DNA of 64,000 nucleotides from contig JANWIG010000047.1 of the NCBI GenBank assembly GCA_025449975.1, positions 1-64,000 of the forward strand, read 5' to 3'. Below the pieces are notes generated by a model. It did not search any database, was not told where the DNA came from, and was given only the letters and a program-made list of their open reading frames with translations. The position numbers were made by a program, and so were the translations under genes. This DNA comes from Thermoactinomycetaceae bacterium. GTDB lineage: Bacteria; Bacillota; Bacilli; Thermoactinomycetales; Thermoactinomycetaceae. Below, piece after piece: positions 43,267 through 52,099 of this stretch (positions are counted from its first letter, which is position 1; every line of letters starts with the position of its first letter).

Positions 43267-43321
43267 CCTCAATGACTCCTTCTTTTCTCTTATGTACTTC
43301 GACTAACATAACCTAAACACT

Positions 43322-44221
43322 TTAAACTGACAAGTGCCTATCCAAAAAGGAGAGAATTTCATCCAAACGATAACGGGGACCTTCCAGAAGCGGACGAAAC
43401 AAATCCCCGATTTGCTCCAAACGCTCAAAAATCATTTGTTGATGAAATTGTTTGGGAGATTCAACCGTCGGCAATTCCTCCCACGACAACGGGGTTGAGA
43501 TGGTTGCTTCTTTTACCGCGCGCGGCGAATAAGGAGCAATCAAGGTTTTTCCCTTTCCATGTTGCAGATAATCAAAATAGACTTTTTTACCCCGCTTTTT
43601 TACTTGGCGTTCGATCGTAATCCATGAAGGATTTTGTTCCACCAGATAGCGGGCAATGAATGAACTGATTTTCCGGGTCTGTTCATATGTATACTTCGGC
43701 TCAATCGGCACATAGATCTGCAAGCCCGTCGCTCCAGAGGTTTTCACCAGCCCATCGAGACCCAGCTGTTGCAAAACCTCCCTTGTCTGCAAAGCCACTT
43801 CAATCACAGGCGCAAACTCGGGAAGACTCGGATCGAGGTCAAAGACCAATTCCGTCGGATAATCGGGCTTCAAATAGCGGTGAAAAGGAAGATGGAACTC
43901 CAAACAGGCCAAATTCCCCAACCAAACGAGCGTAGGAAGATTATTTAATAAAATGATTTCTTCCTCACCTTGCCCAACCGTTTCCACCCATTTGGGGGTG
44001 TAGGGAGGAGCATGTTTTTGGTAAAAAGAGTCTCCATAGACGCCATCCGGATAGCGAATCAACGTCATCGCGCGATCCCGGCAATAAGGGAGAAGATAGG
44101 GAGCTAAGCGAAGCAAATTTAAAATATAGTCCCATTTGCTTAAGGGAAGATCGGGAAATAAATATTTTTCCGGATTGCTGATTTTCATTTCCTGCCCTTC
44201 AATTCGAACGATCCTTTCCAT
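43322..44221 (-). CDS. LigD-type NHEJ polymerase (archaeo-eukaryotic primase fold)
   Basis: 299 residues, one complete LigD POL domain. NPEKYLFPDLPLSKWDYI, LACLEFHLPFHRYLKPDYP, the catalytic pair in LVFDLDPSLPEF, VKTSGATGLQIYVPI and VYFDYLQHGKGKTLIAPYSP match the family. It fills gaps and adds nucleotides at broken ends during Ku-dependent end joining. A stand-alone gene here, 66 bases after a separate ATP-dependent ligase gene; B. subtilis fuses the two. The 66-base spacer on the same strand suggests co-transcription. No ku gene in the window. Confidence 0.92.
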   Translation of the reverse strand: MERIVRIEGQEMKISNPEKYLFPDLPLSKWDYILNLLRLAPYLLPYCRDRAMTLIRYPDGVYGDSFYQKHAPPYTPKWVETVGQGEEEIILLNNLPTLVWLGNLACLEFHLPFHRYLKPDYPTELVFDLDPSLPEFAPVIEVALQTREVLQQLGLDGLVKTSGATGLQIYVPIEPKYTYEQTRKISSFIARYLVEQNPSWITIERQVKKRGKKVYFDYLQHGKGKTLIAPYSPRAVKEATISTPLSWEELPTVESPKQFHQQMIFERLEQIGDLFRPLLEGPRYRLDEILSFLDRHLSV

Positions 44222-44287
44222 CCAATCCTCCCGCTTTCGCCTAAGAAAATGGTGCCGTCATCCCCTCATGGTGAGCGAGATGTGGGC

Positions 44288-45244
44288 TCATTGCCTAAAC
44301 GTACACGTAGTCGGTTCCTTCTCAACAAATGCTTGGATGCTCGGTTGACGCAGCTTGTTGGTGGGAAGCCACTCGGCATATTTTACTCTTACTACCCAAA
44401 TAGGTTGGAGCCATACCGCCCCTTTCATTCTTTCAACGACTTCAACAAATGGGCAAACGTCCACCTGGTAAGGCTGGATCAGCTCCGCAAATGCGGACCA
44501 TTCGCGCTGGGTTAGCTTTCCAGTCCCAGCGTGCCCAATATAATGTAACTCTCCTTGTTGATCATACAATCCCAGCAATAAAGATTTTACTCTCCCTTGC
44601 TCCAGCATCACCCCACCAACCACCGCATATAAATCATAATCGACTTTGCGTTTGATCCAACGATCATCTTTCCCACCAATTAGATAACTGCTAGACAAGT
44701 CTTTATAGACAATCCCTTCCATCTGTTGCTGTTCAACCACTTCAAAGAGGGCATCGCCATCGGGAAAATTTTGCACGATTTGAACCTGATCAGTGGGAAA
44801 GATCACTTTTTCCAAGATCTTTTGCCTCTCGATCAACGGTTTTTTAGTCAGCCATTCTCCCTCCAGATAGAGAACATCAAATACCATATAAACAATGGCA
44901 ATCTGTTGGCGCGCAAGTGCGATTTTTTTCTCCGCTTTTAACGCATCTCTTTTCATCAACTGGGAAAAGGAAGGCTTCCCATCGACGAGGGAGATCACCT
45001 CTCCGTCCAAGATCACCGAGGATGCTCGGCAGTAAGAGGACAAATCGCATAGTTCCGGATATTGCTTTGTTCGCTCGTGCTGTTTCCGATTGAATAATTT
45101 CACTTGTCCACCCCACGCATAGGTAAGGAGGCGGACACCGTCCCACTTTACTTGGCAAATCCAGTCATCTGTATTGGGAAACGTAGTCAGCGCGACCGGC
45201 TCAAAAGGGATAATCGGTTGTAAGCTGTCTTTTTTCATCTCCAT
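44288..45244 (-). CDS. ATP-dependent DNA ligase (LigD-type ligase domain)
   Basis: 318 residues: adenylation domain with the AMP lysine in CQVKWDGVRLL (KxDG), SVILDGEVISLVDGKPSF, EGIVYKDLSSSYLIG and RWIKRKVDYDLYAVVG, then an OB-fold (about 215-300). Seals nicks at repaired double-strand breaks, probably with the neighbouring polymerase and Ku. ATG at 45244 behind GATGGAGCAGAA; an ATG two codons on is also possible. It lacks the nuclease (PE) domain of larger LigD proteins. Confidence 0.92.
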   Translation of the reverse strand: MEMKKDSLQPIIPFEPVALTTFPNTDDWICQVKWDGVRLLTYAWGGQVKLFNRKQHERTKQYPELCDLSSYCRASSVILDGEVISLVDGKPSFSQLMKRDALKAEKKIALARQQIAIVYMVFDVLYLEGEWLTKKPLIERQKILEKVIFPTDQVQIVQNFPDGDALFEVVEQQQMEGIVYKDLSSSYLIGGKDDRWIKRKVDYDLYAVVGGVMLEQGRVKSLLLGLYDQQGELHYIGHAGTGKLTQREWSAFAELIQPYQVDVCPFVEVVERMKGAVWLQPIWVVRVKYAEWLPTNKLRQPSIQAFVEKEPTTCTFRQ

Positions 45245-45295
45245 TTCTGCTCCATCACTATCTACATACTGATCTTTCTTAGTTTATCCCGAAAT

Positions 45296-45350
45296 AAAAA
45301 AGGCATCCCATTGAATTGGATGCAAAAAAAGACTCGCCGATCTGCGAGAG
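45296..45350 (-). terminator. Two tandem terminators after the SNase-like gene
   Basis: First CTCGC/GCGAG (45333-45348) with seven Ts, then GCATCC/GGATGC (45303-45323) with six Ts, both in the minus direction. Confidence 0.8.
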
Positions 45351-45370
45351 ACTCTCTCAAATATAAACAG

Positions 45371-45946
45371 CTATCCAAACATCATATAGAGCAACCGACC
45401 ACGAGCTCTGACCCACATCCGTGAGAAAAAGTTCATCTCTTCGGGATGAAATCCTTTGGACGTCACAAACCCCTTGTGCTTCCAAATGCCTTTTTTTCGC
45501 GCCTTCGCTTCTTGCTGTGCGGTTCGTACCAGTTCAACCATCTCTTTTTTCCGTCGACTTGTATAACAAACGCGCGCATACCCCCGCCTGACCAAACCTT
45601 CTTGGAGCAATTTTCGGTCACAATAAACATAGGCAAGGAGGCGTCCGTAGAAGTCTCGCTCATCTTGATCAAAACCCAATTCAACGGTCTTACTCGAATA
45701 AATTTTAAACTTTGCATAGACTTTTGCTTGTCTAGCATAGGGTTGTCTACCTTTTTGTGGATGATGAAGCTCAGGTGTATCGATCAACAAAAGCCTTACT
45801 TTTTCGATTTGTCCATTTTTTAGTTGGACACGAATCGTATCTCCATCATACACATCGATTACTTTCACTTTGACTAAACCACGTTTCCCTCTCAGTTGCT
45901 TTCTGAAAGGGAGGCTATTATAAATTCTTAATAATCCCCAAATCAT
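45371..45946 (-). CDS. Staphylococcal nuclease-like (thermonuclease) protein
   Basis: 191 residues. SNase fold with VKVIDVYDGDTIRVQLKNGQ, VRLLLIDTPELHHPQKG (catalytic Arg and Glu) and ERDFYGRLLAYVYCD (catalytic Arg). The C-terminal basic tail (RTAQQEAKARKKGIWKHKGF) is usual. The N-terminal 20 residues (IWGLLRIYNSLPFRKQLRGK) may be a weak membrane anchor rather than a cleavable signal. Cleaves single- and double-stranded nucleic acid with calcium. Cellular site uncertain. Confidence 0.9.
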   Translation of the reverse strand: MIWGLLRIYNSLPFRKQLRGKRGLVKVKVIDVYDGDTIRVQLKNGQIEKVRLLLIDTPELHHPQKGRQPYARQAKVYAKFKIYSSKTVELGFDQDERDFYGRLLAYVYCDRKLLQEGLVRRGYARVCYTSRRKKEMVELVRTAQQEAKARKKGIWKHKGFVTSKGFHPEEMNFFSRMWVRARGRLLYMMFG

Positions 45947-46078
45947 TCCTATTCATCCTCTCTCAAATAATTATATATCACAAAAAATATCTATCTAAAC
46001 AACTTTTAGGATTCATTTTGATAAAACAAATAGACCATATTACCTGTTTAATCCCAATTTTGTAATAATTTCTCGCCA

Positions 46079-46105
46079 TAAAAAAAGACCTCCGCTGCGA
46101 GGTCT
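46079..46105 (-). terminator. Terminator of the lrgAB-like operon
   Basis: AGACCTC/GAGGTCT stem with a 6-base loop and seven Ts in the minus direction. Confidence 0.88.
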
Positions 46106-46166
46106 ACTATTTTTCTCTTCTTTTCCTTCGTGTAGACGATCAAGTCTAGACGGAAAGATTATGTAT

Positions 46167-46853
46167 CTACTTAAAGAGGGCGTGGACTGTTGCGAGAAAG
46201 AAAGGAGTCAGGAAAAGACCGAGTCCAGCGGTAATGATCATCGCCAAGCTGGAGACCGTTCCCTCCACTTCTCCCAGTTCAAAAGCCTTCCCTGTGCCAA
46301 TGCCATGAGCGGATACGCCAAGCATTAAGCCTTTGGCTAGCGGCGTTTTTATTCGGACCATGCGAATGACCGGTTGTGCAAAGAGCGCTCCAACCAATCC
46401 GGTAATAATTACCAAAGCAGCTGCAAGGCTCTCGATTCCCCCAATTTGCTTGGCGATGTACATAGCAAACGGGGTCGTCACATAGTGGGGCAAGATGCTC
46501 TTAGCGATTGGCTCGCTCAGGTGCATCGCCACCGCAAAAAGTTGTGATGTGATCAAAGAGAAAAGAGAACCGAGAAGGATCCCGCTCATCATCACCATCC
46601 CATATTTTTTCAGCAATCCCCAGTACTTGTACATGGGAATAGCAAAGGCAACGGTGGCTGGCTGAAGTAAATAGGAAAGAAATTCGGTTCCTTTTTGATA
46701 GGTCGAATAGGGAATCTGAAAAACAAGAAGACAGCCAATAATGAGTAACGGACAGATCAGCACAGGTGAAAAGTAGAAAGCCCGCTTCTTTTGATAGAGC
46801 CACTTGGCTCCCACATAGAGCCCCAAAGTAAGAAGCAAGCTAAGTCCGACCAT
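46167..46853 (-). CDS. lrgB: LrgB/CidB-family membrane protein
   Basis: 228 residues from the ATG at 46853 behind GAGGGAGTAATCAGG. Six or seven membrane helices; PATVAFAIPMYKYWGLLKKY, KSILPHYVTTPFAMYIAKQI and LGVSAHGIGTGKAFELGEVE are LrgB hallmarks. With LrgA it forms a holin/antiholin-like or small-molecule (pyruvate) transport pair affecting autolysis. Overlaps lrgA by 14 bases. Confidence 0.9.
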   Translation of the reverse strand: MVGLSLLLTLGLYVGAKWLYQKKRAFYFSPVLICPLLIIGCLLVFQIPYSTYQKGTEFLSYLLQPATVAFAIPMYKYWGLLKKYGMVMMSGILLGSLFSLITSQLFAVAMHLSEPIAKSILPHYVTTPFAMYIAKQIGGIESLAAALVIITGLVGALFAQPVIRMVRIKTPLAKGLMLGVSAHGIGTGKAFELGEVEGTVSSLAMIITAGLGLFLTPFFLATVHALFK

Positions 46854-47232
46854 CCTGATTACTCCCTCTGTTTCTCCTGGCTTCCAGACGATCGGACCAC
46901 CAACCGAGAGCAACCATCAGGGTCACTGTACTGATGACGATAAAAGCCAACAGATAAAGTCCGTTTTGCAAGATCAGCTCCTGATACTGAACCACTCCCA
47001 CCGCCGCTGGGATAAAAAACAGCATCAACTCAGCAATCAAAAAAGCGGCTCCCACTTCGACCCATTCCAAACGAATCCATTCCCATTTAAGACAGAGAAA
47101 AAGCGCAACCAGTCCAATCACACTTCCTGGAATCAGCCACTCGAAAAACCGCTGAACCATCTCCCCCAATTGGTGAAAGCCAATTAAAATAGCAACTTGG
47201 AGGAGCAACCGAAACCACTTCAACCGATTCAC
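46840..47232 (-). CDS. lrgA: LrgA/CidA-family holin-like membrane protein
   Basis: 130 residues, four membrane helices; LIPGSVIGLVALFLCLKWEW and AAFLIAELMLFFIPAAVGVV match the LrgA/CidA family. Starts at GTG 47232; a TTG nine bases later has the better-spaced site GAGGTGAATCGG and may be the true start. Operon with lrgB and, further downstream, the terminator at 46079. Confidence 0.88.
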   Translation of the reverse strand: MNRLKWFRLLLQVAILIGFHQLGEMVQRFFEWLIPGSVIGLVALFLCLKWEWIRLEWVEVGAAFLIAELMLFFIPAAVGVVQYQELILQNGLYLLAFIVISTVTLMVALGWWSDRLEARRNRGSNQDGRT

Positions 47233-47241
47233 CTCATCTAC

Positions 47242-47808
47242 TTAACCATCCTTTTTTTCGAGATCGTCTGCCAACGTTCGTCCAGGATAAAAGATGGCTT
47301 GCGGATCTCCTGGATCTTCTTTGGCTGTCAATCGGGTAGGAGTCAATTTGAAGACAGCAGTATATGCTCCTGCTTTGGAACGATATTTCTCGACATGCGA
47401 TTGGCTAAGATCGGTCGGAAAATAGCCAGGGACATATTTATCTAGCATCGCTTGAAGTGCAACCGTCGCTTCTTCCAATGAGACCTTTTCAACTGGTCCA
47501 AATGCCATTACGCTTAAATAAGCTGTTCCTGTATCAGCCGGAATCGGACTGGTCACTGTGCCCAATTCTTCTGTTACGGTAAAACAATAGATGCCTTTTC
47601 GGGCTAATGCATCTACCTTTCTACCTTCATGGCTTCCATGGAAATAGATGCTTCCTTGATGCCAAACAAAGTTTAGGGGAACAACGTATGTGCCTTCCTG
47701 ATCCACCAATCCTAAATAGCCAACACGGGCTCGTCCAAGAAATGAATCGATTCGTCTTTGATCTGTAACCGCTTTAGTCATCCGGCGCATTGGTCGCACT
47801 TCAGCCAT
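47242..47808 (-). CDS. Pyridoxamine 5'-phosphate oxidase-fold (flavin split-barrel) protein
   Basis: 188 residues. MRRMTKAVTDQRRIDSFLGR, ARVGYLGLVDQEGTYVVPLN and FVWHQGSIYFHGSHEGRKVD are typical of the nitroimidazole-resistance/heme-utilisation branch of the split-barrel family, FMN- or haem-binding. Only 9 bases separate it from lrgA, so it probably leads that operon. AAAGGGGAGATCAGA precedes the ATG. Exact cofactor and substrate unknown. Confidence 0.82.
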   Translation of the reverse strand: MAEVRPMRRMTKAVTDQRRIDSFLGRARVGYLGLVDQEGTYVVPLNFVWHQGSIYFHGSHEGRKVDALARKGIYCFTVTEELGTVTSPIPADTGTAYLSVMAFGPVEKVSLEEATVALQAMLDKYVPGYFPTDLSQSHVEKYRSKAGAYTAVFKLTPTRLTAKEDPGDPQAIFYPGRTLADDLEKKDG

Positions 47809-47884
47809 TCTGATCTCCCCTTTTTTAATAAATTTCTTGAAATAATAAATGTATAACCGGTTCGTGTCAATAGCTTTTTATTGG

Positions 47885-47913
47885 AAAAAAAAAGATCCAC
47901 CCAATGGGATCTT
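47885..47913 (-). terminator. Terminator of the Pro/Phe/Arg-rich gene
   Basis: AAGATCC/GGATCTT stem, 8-base loop, nine Ts in the minus direction. Confidence 0.85.
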
Positions 47914-47919
47914 GTTTGA

Positions 47920-48390
47920 TTAGGTACAGCGAAAGCGATCAATCTGATCGATCGACATCGTAAAATAATTCCATCTCTGTCTTCGCTGATTCCAACGATA
48001 TCCTTCTACCGTATTTCTTCTAATCGCTACAGGCCAAATCCAAAACGGACGTCCCCTTTTCGGCCAAATATATACGACCCGATATAAACATCTTGATAAT
48101 TGTCGCGGCGATGTCAACCGTTGGCCTGGTTGTCGATCGGGAGGGAAAAATGGGGGTGGAGGAGGAGTGGGTAAACCCGGGCGTCTCTGTTCAATTTGCG
48201 CAGAACTTTCTTCATTTTGCGAGCGAAAATACAGGGAACGCCGACGGCGGAAAGGAAATGGTCGAAACAGCGGCAGGAAAAAAGGCCGAAATGGGAAAGG
48301 AGGAAAAAAGAAAAAAGGGGATGTCCACGGATAGTAAGGAAACTGCTCAACCTCTACTTCATTTGTATAAGTAGCAGAGCTTTCGGACAT
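47920..48390 (-). CDS. Pro/Phe/Arg-rich protein of unknown function
   Basis: 156 residues. Residues 17-55 are almost only P, F, R, L and Y (YPWTSPFFFFPPFPFRPFF), a second proline run (PTPPPPPFFPPDRQPGQR) follows, and the C-terminal 55 residues form a cationic aromatic block (VVYIWPKRGRPFWIWPVAIR; NQRRQRWNYFTMSI). ATG behind GAAGGTGGTGAAATC. No family recognised. Extreme composition suggests a structural, perhaps spore-surface, protein. Monocistronic. Confidence 0.68.
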   Translation of the reverse strand: MSESSATYTNEVEVEQFPYYPWTSPFFFFPPFPFRPFFLPLFRPFPFRRRRSLYFRSQNEESSAQIEQRRPGLPTPPPPPFFPPDRQPGQRLTSPRQLSRCLYRVVYIWPKRGRPFWIWPVAIRRNTVEGYRWNQRRQRWNYFTMSIDQIDRFRCT

Positions 48391-48494
48391 GATTTCACCA
48401 CCTTCTTTTCGAATTTCGTTCTTCTTTTACAACCTATGAAAAGAAAAGGGATTGGAGCCTGTCATTGTCACAAATGGGCACATAAAATTAAAGC

Positions 48495-48527
48495 AAAAGG
48501 CATGGTGAGGATCCTCACCATGCCTTT
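48495..48527 (-). terminator. Terminator of nrdB
   Basis: Almost perfect palindrome AAAGGCATGGTGAG/CTCACCATGCCTTT with a 4-base loop, T-rich both ways. Confidence 0.9.
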
Positions 48528-48543
48528 TCTCTTCCGCTTTCAT

Positions 48544-49575
48544 CTACAAGTCACTAAAGTCGAGAGTGCCCGCTTTGGTATAATTGGTTACTTTTTGCTC
48601 AAAAAAGTCGGTTTTGGTCGCATTTAAATCCGCAAAACGATCAACCCACTTCATCGGATGGACAGTCTGTTCGGGATAGAGAATCTCAAATCCCAACCGA
48701 TTCAGCCGTTCATTGGCCAAATATTTAATATAGCGTTCGATTACCTCATTGGTAAGACCCGGGATTTCATTGTTAACAATATATTGTCCCCACTTAATTT
48801 CATGATCGACAGCCGTTCGCGTCATTTCCCTTAACTCTTCGATGAGATCAGGTGTAAAAAGGTCCGGCTCTTCACGTTTTAATTCCTTGATTATATTTTG
48901 GAAAAGCACCACATGGGTCAACTCGTCACGCTGAATATATTTGATAATCGTCGCTGTTGACGTCATCTTACCGGCTCTTGCCAAAGTGTAAAAGAAGGAA
49001 AAACCACTATAGAAGTATAAAGATTCCAGCAAAAAGTTAGCCATACAAGTGCGCACAAATTGGCGATCATCTTTATGTTCGACAAACTGCTGATACAAGT
49101 CGGCAATAAATTTATTGCGGTTTAATAAATGCTCATCATTGCGCCACTCATCATAGATTTTTGAGCGTGTCTCCGGCGAACAGACGCTATCCAAGATGTA
49201 GCTATAGGACTGGGCATGAATCTCTTCTTGGAACGCCTGAATATTTAAAAGGGAGCAAACTTCTGGCGCGGTAACATATTCATTGATATTGGGGAGGTTC
49301 TCCCCTTGAATCGAATCCAAGAAGTTTAAAAAAGCGATCGTTTTATCAAAACCGCGACGTTCGGCAGCCGATAAGGTAGAAAATTCTTTGGCATCCCCCG
49401 AAAGCGAAATCTCTTCGGGGATCCAGAAATTGTTGAGCATCGTCCGGTATAGTTTAAACGCCCAATCATATTTGATCCGATTCCATTCGCGGAGATTGGT
49501 CGTATTGCCATTGATCATCCGTTGCGTCCCACGCTCACCTAGCTCGTTAAAAATCCTCTTTCGTTGTAACTTCAT
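48544..49575 (-). CDS. nrdB: Class Ia ribonucleotide reductase, beta subunit
   Basis: 343 residues. Iron ligands and radical tyrosine follow the E. coli NrdB pattern: FLNFLDSIQGEN (Asp), EEIHAQSYSYIL (Glu, His, radical Tyr), RNKFIADLYQQF, NFLLESLYFYSGFSFFYTLA (Glu) and IQRDELTHVVLF (Glu, His). It holds the diferric-tyrosyl radical needed by NrdA. Start at ATG 49575; it follows nrdA with 24 bases between, same operon. No nrdI is present, consistent with class Ia rather than Ib. Confidence 0.95.
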   Translation of the reverse strand: MKLQRKRIFNELGERGTQRMINGNTTNLREWNRIKYDWAFKLYRTMLNNFWIPEEISLSGDAKEFSTLSAAERRGFDKTIAFLNFLDSIQGENLPNINEYVTAPEVCSLLNIQAFQEEIHAQSYSYILDSVCSPETRSKIYDEWRNDEHLLNRNKFIADLYQQFVEHKDDRQFVRTCMANFLLESLYFYSGFSFFYTLARAGKMTSTATIIKYIQRDELTHVVLFQNIIKELKREEPDLFTPDLIEELREMTRTAVDHEIKWGQYIVNNEIPGLTNEVIERYIKYLANERLNRLGFEILYPEQTVHPMKWVDRFADLNATKTDFFEQKVTNYTKAGTLDFSDL

Positions 49576-49599
49576 TGCCCGATTCCCTTTCTTTATGGT

Positions 49600-51816
49600 T
49601 TAGGAAGAACAACTGACACATTCTTCTACTTCAAGCGATTGATTCCTTACGTAGTAGATTGTTTTTATCCCTGATTCCCAAGATTTTATATATAAATGCA
49701 AAAATTCAGGGGCGCTCGTCTCTGGTGTGATATAGAGATTCATCGATTGCGACTGATCGATATGCCGTTGCCGCTTGGCTGCCGCTTCAATGCTCCATTT
49801 TTGATCGATACGATGCGCTTCTTTGTAATACCAGGTTGTCTTCGCTGTCAGGTTGGGGGCTGTCTGGGGAATAATCGCCCCTCTTTTCTCTTCGACAAAA
49901 AATTTCGCATAAACAGGGTCGATCCCCGCGGTTGAACCGGCGATCAATGAAGTCGAGCCCGTAGGAGCGACAGCCAATACCCAAGCATTGCGCATTCCGT
50001 ATTTTTTAACTTCTTCACGCAGCTTTTGCCAACGCTCGCTTGTATAGCCACGCCGCTCAAAATATTCACCTGTTTCCCACTCGCTTCCGGAGAATAAGGG
50101 ATAAGCCCCTTTCTCTTTGGCAATCTGCATCGAAGAACGAATCGCATGATAAGCCAACTCTTCAAAGAGCCGATCTGCTTCTTCCACATGCTCGGGCGAT
50201 TCCCAGGCGATCTGATGCTCAGCGAGGTATTGATGATAGCCGCTGGTGCCCAGTCCCACTGCGCGATAGCGTTTATTGGTATATTCCGCCTGTTTGACTG
50301 GATAGATATTGAGATCGATCACATTGTCCAACATCCGCATCTGAATCGGAATAATCCGCGCGAGATCATCATAACTCCGAACTCGTCCCAAATTGATCGA
50401 TGACAAATTACAGACGACAAAATCACCTGGCTTCGTTTTGGTGATGATGACACCATCTTCCAGCTCTTCGCTAATCAGTTCGGTCGCCGACATATTTTGG
50501 CAAATTTCTGTACAAAGGTTGGACGAATAGATCATCCCTAGATGTTTATTGGGATTCGCCCGATTGACTGTATCGCGGAAGAAGATAAACGGCGTTCCTG
50601 TCTCAAAAGCGCTAATCATGATTCGCTTCATGATCTCAATGGCGGGAATCTCCACTTTTGTCAGCTCCGGATGGGCTACACACGCTTGGTAACGTTTCTC
50701 AAACTCTTCCCCATAGGAATCTTCGATGGAGAAGCCCATCACTTCCCGCACTTCATGTGGATCAAACAAATACCAAGTCTCGCGCGCTTTCACTTTTTCC
50801 ATAAAAAGATCCGGGATACAGACCCCAGGAAAGATATCATGCGCTTTTAAGCGATCATCTCCATTGTTGGTTCGCAGATTGAGAAAATCCAAAATATCGG
50901 CATGCCACACATCGAGATAGATGGCAAAAGCTCCTTGTCTAACCCCCAACTGATCGACAGCGACTGCGGTGTTGTTGTAGTTGCGAATCCACGGAATCAC
51001 CCCGCCCGAAGCTCCTTTATGCCCACGGATTTTCGAGCCTTTGGAACGCACTTTTCCTAAATAAATCCCAACACCCCCGCCAAACTTGGAGACTTGGGCG
51101 GTCGCTGCATTGGTCTGATAAATTGACCAGAGCGAATCATCGACGGTATCGATAAAACAAGACGAAAGCTGAGGAAGCGGTTTCCCAGCATTGGCTAAGG
51201 TGGGAGTAGCCACGGTCATTTCCAATTTGGAGAGGACATCATAAAACTTTTTCGCCCAGCCAACGCGATCTTGCTCATTGAGCGCCAAATGCATCGCAAT
51301 AATCATAAAACGCTCTTGAGGCAGCTCCATGACTTGTTGATCAAAATCTCGAACGAGATAGCGATCGGATAAAACTTTTAGCCCAATATAGTTAAACAGC
51401 TTGTCCCGGTCGGGTTGAATCACTTTGGATAATTCAATTATTTCATCCAGCTGATAAGATTCCAAAAGATAGGCTCCGTACAATCCCTGTTTGGTTAACG
51501 TATGTATTAACTGAGCAAAATCACCATATTTTTGCGCCGCATCATAGCCGCGATTTTTCGCCGCTTCTTGGTATAACACATCGGCATGCAAACGAGCAGC
51601 GACAAACTGCCACTCGGGCTCTTCGATACTTGTTTTTTCCACTGTCACTTGAATAATGGTCTGGAGAATCTCTTGTGGAGTGAGGTTATCCCGTAGCTGA
51701 TAAGCAATCTCTTCTATCCATTGTTCTTGATCCAACTTAGGATAATCTCTGCAGATCTCATCCATCAGTCGCTGGTAGGGACCGAGTAATGAGATTTGAT
51801 CTGATACATCCAACAT
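49600..51816 (-). CDS. nrdA: Class Ia ribonucleotide reductase, alpha subunit
   Basis: 738 residues. Active-site cysteines in LSSCFIDTVDDS, the radical-transfer SNLCTEICQN (Asn, Cys, Glu) and VVCNLSSINLGR; the redox tail ends EECVSCSS. GASGGVIPWIRNYNNTAVAV and GVRQGAFAIYLDVWHADILD are typical. Reduces ribonucleoside diphosphates to deoxy forms. The N-terminus carries a truncated ATP-cone-like helical region rather than a clear complete cone. Weak ribosome site (GATAGG) before the ATG. Two NrdR-type boxes lie just upstream. Confidence 0.95.
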   Translation of the reverse strand: MLDVSDQISLLGPYQRLMDEICRDYPKLDQEQWIEEIAYQLRDNLTPQEILQTIIQVTVEKTSIEEPEWQFVAARLHADVLYQEAAKNRGYDAAQKYGDFAQLIHTLTKQGLYGAYLLESYQLDEIIELSKVIQPDRDKLFNYIGLKVLSDRYLVRDFDQQVMELPQERFMIIAMHLALNEQDRVGWAKKFYDVLSKLEMTVATPTLANAGKPLPQLSSCFIDTVDDSLWSIYQTNAATAQVSKFGGGVGIYLGKVRSKGSKIRGHKGASGGVIPWIRNYNNTAVAVDQLGVRQGAFAIYLDVWHADILDFLNLRTNNGDDRLKAHDIFPGVCIPDLFMEKVKARETWYLFDPHEVREVMGFSIEDSYGEEFEKRYQACVAHPELTKVEIPAIEIMKRIMISAFETGTPFIFFRDTVNRANPNKHLGMIYSSNLCTEICQNMSATELISEELEDGVIITKTKPGDFVVCNLSSINLGRVRSYDDLARIIPIQMRMLDNVIDLNIYPVKQAEYTNKRYRAVGLGTSGYHQYLAEHQIAWESPEHVEEADRLFEELAYHAIRSSMQIAKEKGAYPLFSGSEWETGEYFERRGYTSERWQKLREEVKKYGMRNAWVLAVAPTGSTSLIAGSTAGIDPVYAKFFVEEKRGAIIPQTAPNLTAKTTWYYKEAHRIDQKWSIEAAAKRQRHIDQSQSMNLYITPETSAPEFLHLYIKSWESGIKTIYYVRNQSLEVEECVSCSS

Positions 51817-51832
51817 CCTATCACGTCCGTTC

Positions 51833-51880
51833 TTCTATATATAGTTGCCATTTGAGTATAACTAATACAATATATAGTAT
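51833..51880 (-). promoter_or_regulatory. Pair of NrdR boxes upstream of nrdAB
   Basis: CTATATATAG (51835-51844) and CAATATATAG (51868-51877), each embedded in ACA/TGT-like flanks, with centres 33 bases apart, about three helical turns. This is the paired arrangement bound by NrdR (consensus ACACTATATATAGTGT), the nucleotide-sensing repressor of ribonucleotide reductase genes. Confidence 0.75.
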
Positions 51881-51999
51881 GCAAAGCCATAAATTAGTGA
51901 AATAAAGAACTTGAGCAAAATAAAAATCGAATTAATTTCGTTTTTTGTTTTCCTTTCTTTTGATAGCTTCCTTTTTCATATTTGACGGATACAAAGACA

Positions 52000-52061
52000 T
52001 ATTTATAGAAGAGAAGAGAGGAGAAACTATTAGATTCCTCCACTCTTCTCTTCTATAAATA
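52000..52061. repeat. 24-base inverted repeat between nrdA and the ABC permease
   Basis: TATTTATAGAAGAGAAGAG and the next five bases pair with 52038-52061 with a single mismatch; loop of 14 bases. Longer than usual terminators; a T-run lies on the plus-strand side only, although both flanking genes are on the minus strand. Confidence 0.7.
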
Positions 52062-52099
52062 TACCTTTTTATTATCCAAGAAAAAGATCTGGTCTTTTC

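Noticed and set aside
48093..48627. Plus-strand frames opposite the Pro/Phe/Arg-rich gene
   Set aside because: Gly/Lys/Glu-rich mirror of the proline/phenylalanine codons; no start signals.
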